The translations under genes were made by a program, and so were the position numbers. This document shows, piece after piece, positions 1 through 6,904 of a DNA stretch of 9,692 bases (positions are counted from its first letter, which is position 1; each line of letters starts with the position of its first letter). Location of the stretch: the NCBI GenBank assembly GCA_945901195.1, contig CAMDKB010000147.1:1-9692 (forward strand), written 5' to 3'. Source of the stretch: Rhizobium sp. Q54 (GTDB lineage Bacteria; Pseudomonadota; Alphaproteobacteria; Rhizobiales; Beijerinckiaceae). The notes beneath the pieces were generated by a model. It saw nothing but the letters and a program-made list of their open reading frames with translations. It was not told the DNA's origin and made no database searches.

Positions 1-842
1 AGCATGGACGTTTCGATAGAGTTGGAATAGGGCAGAATGTCCGCACGCGTGCGCAGCGCCATCACGACCTCTTCCAGCGCGGCATTGCCCGCGCGCTCAC
101 CAATGCCGTTGATGGTGCACTCAATCTGCCGCGCCCCGCCAGCCAGGCCCGCCAGTGTGTTTGCGACAGCAAGGCCCAGATCGTTATGGCAATGTACCGA
201 GAAGATCGCCTTGTCCGAATTGGGCACGCGCTCGCGCACGGTGCGGAAAATGCGCTCGTACTCATCGGGCACCGTGTAACCAACGGTATCGGGAATATTG
301 ATTGTCGTGGCGCCCGCCTTGATCGCCGCTTCCACAGTGCGGCAAAGAAAATCCATCTCTGTGCGCGTGCCGTCTTCTGCAGACCATTCGACATCAGGCA
401 CGTGGTTGCGCGCCCGCGTCACCTGCGCCGTCACCATTTCCAGAACCTCGGAAGGGTCCTTCTGCAGTTTGTATTTCATATGCAGGGGCGACGTTGAGAT
501 GAACGTATGGATGCGCGGGTTCACTGCATGGCGCACCGCTTCGGCGCAGCGGTCAATATCCTTGAAGGCTGCACGCGCGAGCCCGGCCACGCTGGCCCGC
601 TTGACCCGTTTTGCAATCGCGCTCACCGCCTCGAAATCGCCTTCAGAGGCGATAGGAAAGCCGGCCTCTATGACATCCACGCCCAGAGCGTCGAGCAGGT
701 CTGCAACTTCGAGCTTTTCCTCAAAGGTCATGGTCGCGCCTGGCGATTGCTCGCCGTCCCGCAATGTCGTGTCGAATATGATCACCCGGTCGCGGTTGGA
801 AGACGACATCGGCTCTTGTGTCTGGGTGTTATCGTTTGTCAT
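1..842 (-). CDS. leuA: 2-isopropylmalate synthase, N-terminal 280 residues (gene continues off the left edge)
   Basis: LeuA condenses acetyl-CoA with 2-ketoisovalerate to give 2-isopropylmalate, the first committed step of leucine synthesis in the cytoplasm. The visible part is the catalytic TIM barrel of the HMGL-like family. It shows DTTLRDGEQ at residues 24-32 (catalytic Arg/Asp pair R28-D29), [10 protein letters not shown] near 152-161, the metal-binding HCHND at 217-221, and the [13 protein letters not shown] signature at about 246-258. The family is about 500-560 residues, so the rest of the barrel and the leucine-binding regulatory domain lie beyond base 1. The ATG at 842 is chosen because AGGA sits 8 bases upstream; a second ATG at codon 12 has no better site. 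The upstream region carries a candidate leucine attenuator. The assignment is very secure from the motifs. Confidence 0.97.
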   Translation of the reverse strand, partial: MTNDNTQTQEPMSSSNRDRVIIFDTTLRDGEQSPGATMTFEEKLEVADLLDALGVDVIEAGFPIASEGDFEAVSAIAKRVKRASVAGLARAAFKDIDRCAEAVRHAVNPRIHTFISTSPLHMKYKLQKDPSEVLEMVTAQVTRARNHVPDVEWSAEDGTRTEMDFLCRTVEAAIKAGATTINIPDTVGYTVPDEYERIFRTVRERVPNSDKAIFSVHCHNDLGLAVANTLAGLAGGARQIECTINGIGERAGNAALEEVVMALRTRADILPYSNSIETSM

Positions 843-887
843 GAAATTGATCCTGGATCGCTATGCGCCGGATATGCCTGTGTGCTG

Positions 888-934
888 AAAAAGGCAGAGG
901 GCGTCGGGTTGCTTCGGCTGGTTCCGGTCCCCTG
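888..934 (-). terminator. Candidate attenuator terminator upstream of leuA
   Basis: Read on the minus strand, CAGGGG (934-929) can pair with CCCTCTG (901-895) using a G-U wobble. Two bases later comes a run of five U (892-888). The stem is six base pairs with a long loop, so it is weak as drawn and may have extra internal structure. It lies between the leader peptide stop and the leuA start, where a transcription attenuator should be. Its left arm is shared with the perfect inverted repeat 929-936/961-968, so forming one excludes the other. Confidence 0.45.
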
Positions 935-988
935 AGCGCCAGGGCAATGCCCGGCCGGCCCTCAGGGGCGGATAAGAAGCAGGGCCCC
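929..988 (-). promoter_or_regulatory. Mutually exclusive hairpins of a leucine attenuator
   Basis: Three alternating pairings are visible on the minus-strand transcript. Arm 1, GGGGC (988-984), lies inside the leucine codon run and pairs with arm 2, GCCCC (969-965). Arm 2, as CCCCTGAG (968-961), includes the leader stop codon and pairs perfectly over 8 bp with arm 3, CTCAGGGG (936-929). Arm 3 also supplies the left side of the terminator at 888-934. A small GGGC-ATT-GCCC hairpin sits in the 2:3 loop. This layout matches classical attenuation: a ribosome stalled on Leu codons covers arm 1 and favours the 2:3 antiterminator, whereas one that reaches the stop covers arm 2 and frees arm 3 to terminate. 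The repeats are seen directly; the mechanism is inferred. Confidence 0.55.
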
Positions 989-1078
989 AAGAAGGAGGGC
1001 AGCGGCATGCAAAAGCAGCAGCGCGGCGGCAACGCCCGCGTCTGTCTTGGCAGCAACTCTGGTGGCGGACTTGGCCAC
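962..1078 (-). CDS. Putative leucine leader peptide (38 residues, GTG start)
   Basis: A short frame ends in TGA at 964-962, and 10 of its last 19 residues are leucine: LLLLHAAALLLGALLLIRP. The leucine codons are mixed (CTG, CTT, TTG, CTC). A GTG at 1078 preceded by GAGGG gives 38 residues and fits a transcript starting near 1114. The same frame stays open to an ATG at 1213, which would give 83 residues but would start upstream of the proposed promoter. The peptide's likely role is to report leucyl-tRNA supply through ribosome stalling, thereby controlling leuA 119 bases downstream. Position, leucine content and overlap with the hairpin arms all point the same way. An alternative is a chance leucine-rich frame, but the perfect repeat at its stop makes this less likely. 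Confidence 0.55.
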   Translation of the reverse strand: MAKSATRVAAKTDAGVAAALLLLHAAALLLGALLLIRP

Positions 1079-1120
1079 AGGACCCTCATTCGAAGTCTGG
1101 CGAATGCCAGCGCAGTTTTC

Positions 1121-1149
1121 AATAAACCGCAAACCATCTGAAATTGCAA
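1121..1149 (-). promoter_or_regulatory. Candidate sigma-70-type promoter for the leu leader/leuA
   Basis: On the minus strand, TTGCAA (1149-1144) and TTTATT (1126-1121) are separated by 17 bases, each matching 4 of 6 consensus positions. Transcription would begin near 1114, about 36 bases before the proposed leader GTG. A small CTGGC-ATTC-GCCAG hairpin falls in that 5' leader at 1110-1097. The remaining bases of the 843-1217 gap show nothing else that can be supported. Confidence 0.35.
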
Positions 1150-1217
1150 GCGGAGTGTTGAGTCTCGTGTGGCATATGGCGATAGAGTCGGCGTTTTCAC
1201 GCATCATCGTCAACGCG

Positions 1218-1661
1218 TCAGGCCCCGCCCGCGGTGCGCTTGCCGGCCATCGACATGGCGTTGTTTATAAGGTCGGTGGCCAGCGCCGTGTCGCAGAACT
1301 GCACGAGTTCGGCGATTTTTCCATGTTCGAATTTGACGAGGTCAAACAGGTCAGTCTACACAACCGCCTGCGTCGGCACAAAACGCATCCGGGCGCGATA
1401 CCGCACGGCCGCGTTGTGACCATCAATCAGGACATCCAAAATCTGATGATCAATCCATTCCCAGGCAGAAATCATTGCAGACATGAGATCTGAAATGTTC
1501 TGTTGTCCCTCGGCCCGCGCAGCAACACGCCCCGGCCCGCTGGCGCCTGCCATGTGAAATAAGGCATTATCGCCGAAGAGATTCAACACCGCTGCAAGGT
1601 CGTTCGAAGTGCGGGTCTTGTAAATTTGGCGAACCAGGTCTTCGATTTTCGAACGGTCCAT
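1218..1661 (-). pseudogene. SnoaL/NTF2-like (ketosteroid-isomerase fold) protein, interrupted by in-frame TAG
   Basis: The frame starts at ATG 1661 with AGGAGG at 1671-1666 and reads MDRSKIEDLVRQIY. It then runs through a typical cone-shaped alpha+beta barrel pattern to RMRFVPTQAVV, where TAG (1358-1356) stands as codon 102. In the same frame, with no shift, it continues TDLFDLVKFEHGKIAELVQF to TGA at 1220. The full length would be 147 residues, normal for the family, and the downstream part contains the conserved final beta strands (GKI..LVQFCDTAL). The stop is therefore a point nonsense change that removes the last third of the fold. Family members include polyketide cyclases, isomerases and many proteins of unknown role; no specific function can be given. 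It is the last gene of the Vgb/Bug block. A sequencing error or readthrough are alternatives. Confidence 0.82.
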
Positions 1662-1687
1662 GTTTCCTCCTGCCAAATCAATTTAAT

Positions 1688-1704
1688 AAAAAACGCCATC
1701 GGCG
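1688..1704 (-). terminator. Weak candidate terminator between Bug E and the SnoaL-like gene
   Basis: On the minus strand CGCC-GAT-GGCG (1704-1694) is followed at once by six U (1693-1688). The stem is only 4 bp with a 3-base loop, so termination may be partial. The surrounding stretch 1662-1774 is markedly AT-rich compared with the genes on either side. No convincing promoter hexamer pair was found in it. Confidence 0.3.
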
Positions 1705-1774
1705 AATTAGAAAAATCGCTTCTCTACCAATCGGATACAGCTAGAGTGTAAAGAATTTCTCCTTGTTTCCCGTT

Positions 1775-2794
1775 TTACTGATCAAAAATTTTTGTCAGTT
1801 CCGCCGACAAATCCTTGGGAAGCAATACTGTTTTCGCCGCAGCCGCAGCGACTTCCTCGCCAGTTGCTGGAATGATGTCGTGCTGGCGCTTCTTGGCCAC
1901 ATCGAGAAACACGGGATCATTAACCATGGCCTGGAACGCCGCGCGCAATGCGGCCACCCGGTCATCCGGCGTGCCCGGCGGCGCAAGCAGCGAGCGGCCC
2001 ATCAACGCCGATGATGACATGAATTCCAGCATCTGCCGTTCGCGATCATTGCGCGCAAGATCGACAAGCAATTGCACATTCGGCAAGGTCGGATCCTTGT
2101 GCAGATTGACCTGCACCACATGGACGAATTTGCCGTCGGCCAATTCCTTGGCGCGCGTTTGTGTCCACCCTACCAGTGATCCAGCGCGGCCGTGCACTTC
2201 GCCGCGTTCCATGGCCAGCGTCATTTCGCCCATCGCCTGATATCCGCCAACAATCTTGAACTTCGTGCCGTACATGGCGTTCAGCAAGGTCGGCAATTGA
2301 TGGGTAATCGAACCGCGCCCTGTAGAGGCAACGATCACTTCCTTCTGTTTTGCTCCTTCGATTGTCGTGGCCGGCGCATCCCCGCGCACAGTGAGTGTCG
2401 ACGTGATCATGCTCATCACGCCGATCCATTTCATCTTCGACATATCGAACATGATGCCTTCGGGCTTGAGAACCTGTTCGCTCGCAAGCGTTTCATGAAC
2501 AACACCCAGATAGACGCCATCCTGCGGGGCCACGTTGGTCAGATAATTGGCCGCGCGCACGCCGCCGCCGCCCGGCATGTTTTGCACGATGGCATTAGGC
2601 TTGCCCGGCATGTAATTGCCGATGAATTCCGCCACCAGTTGCGCATAGGTCGTTTAGGTCGATGCAGCCCCGGTCGAAGCGATGATGCGCAGCGTCTTGC
2701 CGCGATAAAAGTCTTCGACCGTCTGCGCCTGCGCGCCAGGCGCACCAGCACAGGCAACAAGAAAGCACGACAAAAAGACTGCGCTGCGATTCAT
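1775..2794 (-). pseudogene. Bug/TctC-family substrate-binding protein E, interrupted by in-frame TAA
   Basis: The gene begins at ATG 2794 (GGAG 9 bases upstream) with a signal peptide (CFLVACAGAPGAQA, likely cut before QTVEDFY). It reads RGKTLRIIASTGAAST and then hits TAA (2656-2654) at codon 47. The same frame continues TTYAQLVAEF and VQNMPGGGGVRAANYL to TAA at 1775, about 339 residues in all, normal for Bug proteins. In relatives of this subfamily the segment reads roughly G-G-T-Y-D-x-Y-A-R-L, so the stop probably replaces a conserved tyrosine by one base change (TAT or TAC to TAA). A restart at GTG 2635 (codon 54) would lack the signal peptide and the first ligand-binding strand. E differs from B-D by its VQNMPG..RAANYL motif, so it is not their recent copy. 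It was probably a periplasmic binding protein; its ligand is unknown. Confidence 0.85.
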
Positions 2795-2827
2795 GACTTT
2801 ACACTCCAAAGAAACTGACGCCGCGCA

Positions 2828-3799
2828 CTATTCCTGCTGTTCGCCTGCATCAATGATCATTCTTTTCCAGCGCACGAGGTCATCGCGAAACATTTTCTCT
2901 TGCGCTTCAAGGCTCATCGAAAGCGGCACACCGCCGGATTTTTCCCAGAACGCACGAACATCGGGATTGTCGGTAATTTTCTGCATTTCCGCGCGGAGCC
3001 GGTCAACGATGGGCTTGGGCGTCGCCGCCAGGGCAAAAAGACCGAACCAGCCCTCCTGATCGAAATCGGCGACGCCGCTCTCGCGTACTGTCGGTATTTC
3101 GGGATGAAACGGCAGCCGCTGTTTCGCAGAGACCACCAGCGCACGCACCTGACCACCTTCCACAAGCGGACGGGCGGTGGAAGAGTTATCGAAATAAAGA
3201 TCTATGCGGCCGGAGAGCAGGTCCTGATACACAGCCTGTGCGCCACGATAAGGCACCGACGTCAGCTTCAGACCGGCAAGATGAGCAACGATGGCAGTGC
3301 CGACCTGCTGCCCGGTGCCCTTGCCGCCGCCGTAATTCAGCTTCTCTGGATTTGCCCGGGCGTAATCAACCAATTGCTTGAATGTCTTGAACTGCGAATC
3401 TGCAGGCACGACCAGCGTATAGGAAAACATCACGGGAATGCCCAGAATGACGAAATCCTTCAACGGATCGAAGCGCAGGGTTTTATAAAAGCCTGTGTTG
3501 TGGACCATATTCGGCAATGCGCCGATGACAAGCGTATAGCCGTCTGGCGCAGCCTGCGCGGCCATTTCAGTGCCAAGGCGCGTGCCAGCGCCTGTCCGGT
3601 TTTCCACAATGACGCCGACACCCAACGACTTCGACAGCCGGTCCGCAAACGTCCGCGCCGTCAGATCGAAGCCCCCTCCGGGCGCCGAGGGCGCAATGAT
3701 CTTGATCTGCCGCTCTGGCCAGGTCTGCGCCAGCGCAGGACAGGCAATAATGATGGTCGCTGCGGCAGCCGCCAGCCCCATTTTCACTCGTGAAAACAT
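2828..3799 (-). CDS. Bug/TctC-family periplasmic substrate-binding protein D
   Basis: This is a complete 323-residue Bug-family solute receptor. Such proteins usually bind a carboxylate and deliver it to TctA/TctB membrane subunits or to sensors. The signal peptide covers residues 1-24 (IIIACPALA, cut before QTWPERQ). The first ligand-binding loop is APSAPGGGFDLTAR (36-49). ENRTGAGTRLGTE (66-78) followed by APDGYTL (84-90) is the second. VPYRGAQAVYQDLLSGRIDL (182-201) is the third family landmark. GGGGAG lies about 7 bases before ATG 3799. It sits 26 bases after gene C and 33 before broken gene E, consistent with one transcript. The close motif match to B and C indicates tandem duplication. 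The ligand is unknown. Confidence 0.93.
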   Translation of the reverse strand: MFSRVKMGLAAAAATIIIACPALAQTWPERQIKIIAPSAPGGGFDLTARTFADRLSKSLGVGVIVENRTGAGTRLGTEMAAQAAPDGYTLVIGALPNMVHNTGFYKTLRFDPLKDFVILGIPVMFSYTLVVPADSQFKTFKQLVDYARANPEKLNYGGGKGTGQQVGTAIVAHLAGLKLTSVPYRGAQAVYQDLLSGRIDLYFDNSSTARPLVEGGQVRALVVSAKQRLPFHPEIPTVRESGVADFDQEGWFGLFALAATPKPIVDRLRAEMQKITDNPDVRAFWEKSGGVPLSMSLEAQEKMFRDDLVRWKRMIIDAGEQQE

Positions 3800-3825
3800 G
3801 AACGCTCTCCCCGTCTGTTGTTGCT

Positions 3826-4800
3826 TTATTCGCCGGTCAAGCCGGCATTGCGCAATTGTTTGGTCCAGCGCTCAACTTCATTGCGCACGAACGCATCTGT
3901 CTCCTGCTGCCCAAGCAGCAGCGGCTCCTGCCCGATGCCGCGTATACGTTGCTGCATGGCAGAATCGGCCATCATCTTCGCCATTTCCTGACGCATGCGG
4001 GAAAGGATCGGCTCAGGCGTTTTGGCCGGCAGAAAAATGCCCGACCAACTCTCCATGGCAAAGTCGATAACGCCGGTCTCGTTCAGAGTGGGCACCTTCT
4101 CGAGCGCTGCAAGCCGTTTGCGCGCAGACACCACTATGGCGTGCACCGTGCCGCCTTCCACAAGCGCTTTTGCAGTCGCCGTGCTGTCAAAGAACAGATC
4201 GACACGTCCGGCCATCACGTCCTGATAGGCAGCTTGTGCGCCACGATAGGGCACGTGCACCATCTGCACACCTGCCAGAGCTTCACTGACCGCCATTGCT
4301 ATATGCTGGCCAGAGCCTTTGCCGGCAGAAGCATATGTCAATTTGCCGGGATTGGCCTTCGCGAAGGAAATGACCTCGGCGAAGTTCTTCTGCGGCGCAT
4401 CATTGCGCGTGATCAACGTATAGGAGCCAATCATCGCCAGCCCCACAGGCTTGAAATCAGCCAGCGAGTCATAAGGTAGGTCTTTATACAGGCCCATATT
4501 CAGCGCGATGTTGGACAGGCCACCGAACAGCCATGTATAGCCGTCCGGCACAGCCTTGGCGACATAGTCTGTACCCGCGCGCGTGCCTGCGCCGGTGCGG
4601 TTTTCAACAACGATACTTTGTCCCAGTTGTTGTTGCAGCCTGTCGGCCATCAGCCTCGCCATCGTATCGAAGCCGCCGCCGGGCGGCTGCGGCACAACAA
4701 ATTTGATCGCGCGATCCGGCCAGCTTTGTGCGAAAGCGGGCGTAAATATGGCGCAGACTAAGCACAACAGTGCAACAATGGCGTTCGTACATCCCCTCAT
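3826..4800 (-). CDS. Bug/TctC-family periplasmic substrate-binding protein C
   Basis: This is a 324-residue Bug receptor. The signal peptide is residues 1-24 (LLCLVCAIFTPAFA, cut before QSWPDRA). Landmarks are VPQPPGGGFDTMAR (36-49), ENRTGAGTRAGTD (66-78), VPDGYTW (84-90) and VPYRGAQAAYQDVMAGRVDL (183-202). GGAGGG sits 9 bases before ATG 4800, which is why that start is chosen. An alternative ATG at 4809 would overlap the stop of gene B as ATGA but has the Shine-Dalgarno directly abutting it. The open frame continues upstream to 5025 inside gene B without a signal peptide and is not a real extension. Overlap or near-overlap with B implies translational coupling. It belongs to the B-C-D paralogue group. 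The substrate is unknown. Confidence 0.93.
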   Translation of the reverse strand: MRGCTNAIVALLCLVCAIFTPAFAQSWPDRAIKFVVPQPPGGGFDTMARLMADRLQQQLGQSIVVENRTGAGTRAGTDYVAKAVPDGYTWLFGGLSNIALNMGLYKDLPYDSLADFKPVGLAMIGSYTLITRNDAPQKNFAEVISFAKANPGKLTYASAGKGSGQHIAMAVSEALAGVQMVHVPYRGAQAAYQDVMAGRVDLFFDSTATAKALVEGGTVHAIVVSARKRLAALEKVPTLNETGVIDFAMESWSGIFLPAKTPEPILSRMRQEMAKMMADSAMQQRIRGIGQEPLLLGQQETDAFVRNEVERWTKQLRNAGLTGE

Positions 4801-4805
4801 CGCGA

Positions 4806-5771
4806 TCATCCCTCCACACCTGCGTCCTGCAAAAGCTTTTTCCAGAGGATGATATCGTCGTGAACCATACGTCCGGTCTCTTCCACCGAAGGATGGATCG
4901 GCGTTGCGCCCATTTTTGCGAAGCGATCGACAACATCGGGCATCACCGCGATCTTCGCCATCTCGCCGCGCAGCCGCTCGAAAATCGGTTTTGGTGTCGC
5001 CGAATGCACGAAGATTCCGAACCATGTCTCCAGCACGAAATTCGCCACGCCTGTCTCACGCACGGTGGGAATATCGGGATGGACAGGCACGCGCTTGCTG
5101 GCGGATGTCGCAATGGCGCGCACCTGCCCGCCATCAACCAAAGGCCGCGCCGTGGTTACATTGTCGAAGAACAGATCGACGCGTCCGGCAATCACGTCCT
5201 GATAGGCCTGTTGCGCGCCGCGATACGGCACATGCACGGTTTTGATCCCCGCAAGGTTGGACAGCACCGCCATCGCGATATGCTGTCCCGTGCCAAGCCC
5301 CCCCGAGGCATAAGTCACTTTATCTGGATTGGCTTTGGCGAATGCGATGAGATCGGGAAGGTTTTTCTGCGGCAGATCGTTGCGCGTCACCAGCGTATAG
5401 GTGAATTCCACGAACAGCCCAACCGGCGTAAAATCCTTTTCAGTATTGTGCGGCAGATCTTTGTACAGCGCGGGATTGAACACGATATTGGGCGAAGCGC
5501 CCACCAGCAATGTGTAGCCATCAGCCGGCGCCTTGGCGACAAAATCAGTGCCCGCGCGCGTTCCTGCCCCGGTCTTGTTTTCAACAATTACGCTCTGACC
5601 CAGAAGCTGCGTAAGCTTGTCCGCGGCAATACGACCGACAAGATCGTAGCCGCCGCCTGCAGGTTGCGGAACGACGAGACGCAATGGCCTGTCTGGATAG
5701 TTTTGCGCCTGCGCACCAAATGCAGCAATGACAGCCGCAAGTCCGATTCCGGCGAATTGTAAAATCCTCAC
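4806..5771 (-). CDS. Bug/TctC-family periplasmic substrate-binding protein B (GTG start behind a G10 tract)
   Basis: From GTG 5771 the product is 321 residues. A signal peptide occupies 1-22 (ending AAFGAQA, cut before QNYPDRP). Family landmarks are VPQPAGGGYDLVGR (34-47), ENKTGAGTRAGTD (64-76), ADGYTLL (83-89) and VPYRGAQQAYQDVIAGRVDL (181-200). The GTG is preferred because the only purine-rich binding site is the run of ten G at 5784-5775, 3 bases upstream of it. An in-frame TTG at 5792 would place three glycines before the signal peptide, which is unlikely. The gene is closest to C by motif and by DNA (for example the tcacgtcctgatagg segment shared at about 4217 and 5194). The upstream gap to gene A is about 100 bases and contains a 7-bp hairpin. 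The ligand is unknown. Confidence 0.9.
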   Translation of the reverse strand: MRILQFAGIGLAAVIAAFGAQAQNYPDRPLRLVVPQPAGGGYDLVGRIAADKLTQLLGQSVIVENKTGAGTRAGTDFVAKAPADGYTLLVGASPNIVFNPALYKDLPHNTEKDFTPVGLFVEFTYTLVTRNDLPQKNLPDLIAFAKANPDKVTYASGGLGTGQHIAMAVLSNLAGIKTVHVPYRGAQQAYQDVIAGRVDLFFDNVTTARPLVDGGQVRAIATSASKRVPVHPDIPTVRETGVANFVLETWFGIFVHSATPKPIFERLRGEMAKIAVMPDVVDRFAKMGATPIHPSVEETGRMVHDDIILWKKLLQDAGVEG

Positions 5772-5774
5772 GCG

Positions 5775-5784
5775 CCCCCCCCCC
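5775..5784. repeat. Homopolymer G10 (minus strand) at the ribosome-binding site of Bug B
   Basis: Ten consecutive C on the plus strand, so ten G in the mRNA, occupy the place of the Shine-Dalgarno sequence 3 bases before the GTG start. Tracts of this length are prone to slipped-strand length change. Gain or loss of a base would alter ribosome-binding spacing, or the frame if the TTG at 5792 is used. Confidence 0.9.
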
Positions 5785-5789
5785 TGATT

Positions 5790-5809
5790 CAACCTGCCCT
5801 CACAGGTTG
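5790..5809. repeat. Perfect 7-bp inverted repeat next to the G10 tract
   Basis: CAACCTG (5790-5796) and CAGGTTG (5803-5809) form a 7-bp stem with the 6-base loop CCCTCA. It ends five bases before the G10 ribosome-binding tract of Bug B. No U-run follows on either strand, so a simple terminator is not supported. It may be an operator, an mRNA stem affecting translation of B, or a processing site in the A-B gap. Confidence 0.5.
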
Positions 5810-5874
5810 TCGCAGCTTAGGTCGAGTGAGGCCCATGTGCAAACATCGCCGCCAGTCTCATCGCCAAACGGAAA

Positions 5875-6858
5875 TCAGGGCGTGTAGTCTTCGCGCGCTG
5901 TGTTGGCGAGCTTGATCAGAACCTGCGCAGCTTGCCGATCTTCCTTCACGAACGCCGCAAATTCCGCCGGCGTCGTGGGCGCAGAGAGCGTCGCCTGCTT
6001 TTCAAGTTGCTCCATGAATTTCGGTTCCTTGAGCAGCTTGGTGAATTCGACATTCATCTTGTCGATTACCGAACGCGGAGTGCCCGCAGGTGCAGCGAGC
6101 CCCCACCAGCCCCGGCCCTTGTATCCGCCAAGGCCCACTTCCTCGAATATGGGAACATCCGGCAACAGCGAGGACCGCTTCGGTGCGCCGACCGCCAAAA
6201 TCCTGACCTGGCCGCCCTGCACCAGCGGCAGAAAATTTCCGATGCCCATATTGGCGATTTGCAGATCACCCGCAGCCAGCGCCTGCGCTACCGGCCCGCC
6301 GCCACGGAACGGCACGCCGGCAATCTGCGTGCCCCATTGATTGTTGATCCACTTCAGAAACAATTCGGGGAAAGACCCGTTGCCCAGAGTGCCAAGATTG
6401 AAAGCGGCGGGGCGCGCCAACGCCTGGGCCTTCAGTTCTTCAACAGATTTAACGCCTGATGCGCCGGATACGGCAAGGCCTTCGACAAGGAAGAACAACC
6501 GCGTTATCAGTTCGAAATCCTTGTCAGCATCGTAAGGAAGCTTGTTGAACAGCAGCGGATTGAACGACAGCGTGCTGTGATAGATCACGCACAATGTGTA
6601 GCCATCTGGTGGCGAAGCTTTGCAGGCCTGCGCGGCAAGTATCCCGCTCGCGCCGCCCTTGTTCTCAATGATCATCGATTGCCCAAGTCGCGGGGCGAGC
6701 TCCTTGTCCATCATGCGCATGATGACATCTGTTACGCTGCCAGCAGCGATAGACACGATGAGCTTGATCGGACGATCAGGATAAGATTGCGCCACTGCGG
6801 GCGCACTCACTCCAGCCCACACAGCAAGGGCCATTGCCACGCTTCTCAGCTTCTTCAT
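5875..6858 (-). CDS. Bug/TctC-family periplasmic substrate-binding protein A
   Basis: A complete 327-residue Bug receptor with GGGAG 7 bases before ATG 6858. The signal peptide covers 1-23 (MKKLRSVAMALAVW...APAVA, cut before QSYPDRP). The first loop reads VSIAAGSVTDVIMR (35-48), where a Ser stands at the position of the usual second Gly. The second reads ENKGGASGILAAQ (65-77) followed by PPDGYTL (83-89). Later come VPFRGGGPVAQALAAGDLQI and LVQGGQVRIL, matching the family's third landmark. It is more distant from B-D than those are from each other. It lies 46 bases after the Vgb-like gene and 103 bases before the start of B. The ligand cannot be deduced. Confidence 0.92.
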   Translation of the reverse strand: MKKLRSVAMALAVWAGVSAPAVAQSYPDRPIKLIVSIAAGSVTDVIMRMMDKELAPRLGQSMIIENKGGASGILAAQACKASPPDGYTLCVIYHSTLSFNPLLFNKLPYDADKDFELITRLFFLVEGLAVSGASGVKSVEELKAQALARPAAFNLGTLGNGSFPELFLKWINNQWGTQIAGVPFRGGGPVAQALAAGDLQIANMGIGNFLPLVQGGQVRILAVGAPKRSSLLPDVPIFEEVGLGGYKGRGWWGLAAPAGTPRSVIDKMNVEFTKLLKEPKFMEQLEKQATLSAPTTPAEFAAFVKEDRQAAQVLIKLANTAREDYTP

Positions 6859-6904
6859 GTCTGCACTCCCATGCGTGACGATTGTTGATACAGTTCAACT
6901 CACT

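Noticed and set aside
298..888. A 196-residue plus-strand open frame opposite leuA
   Set aside because: It is antisense to LeuA, which has catalytic motifs and a good ribosome site. The plus frame has Arg/Ser-rich shadow composition and no recognisable domain.
829..1200. A 123-residue minus-strand frame overlapping the leuA start
   Set aside because: Pro/Leu/Arg-rich, no family resemblance, overlaps both leuA and the attenuator; the Leu-rich frame next to it explains the region better.
962..1213. Starting the leader peptide at ATG 1213 (83 residues)
   Set aside because: It would begin upstream of the candidate promoter and just beyond the SnoaL-like gene's original stop, and leader peptides are usually short. 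It remains possible if the promoter call is wrong.
1218..2794. Alternative genetic code or recoding as explanation for the two in-frame stops
   Set aside because: The two stops are different codons (TAG, TAA). Both serve as ordinary terminators in the window (Bug D ends with TAG, Bug C with TAA), and no recoding element was seen. Point nonsense mutation is simpler.
4801..5025. N-terminal extension of Bug C by up to 75 residues
   Set aside because: It lies inside Bug B in another frame, is not signal-like, and an excellent signal peptide with a ribosome site begins at ATG 4800.
2192..5762. Several long plus-strand frames (208, 297 and 330 residues) opposite the Bug genes
   Set aside because: Each mirrors a Bug gene on the other strand and is rich in His, Arg and Cys, typical of antisense shadows of GC-rich genes. 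None has a plausible start or domain.
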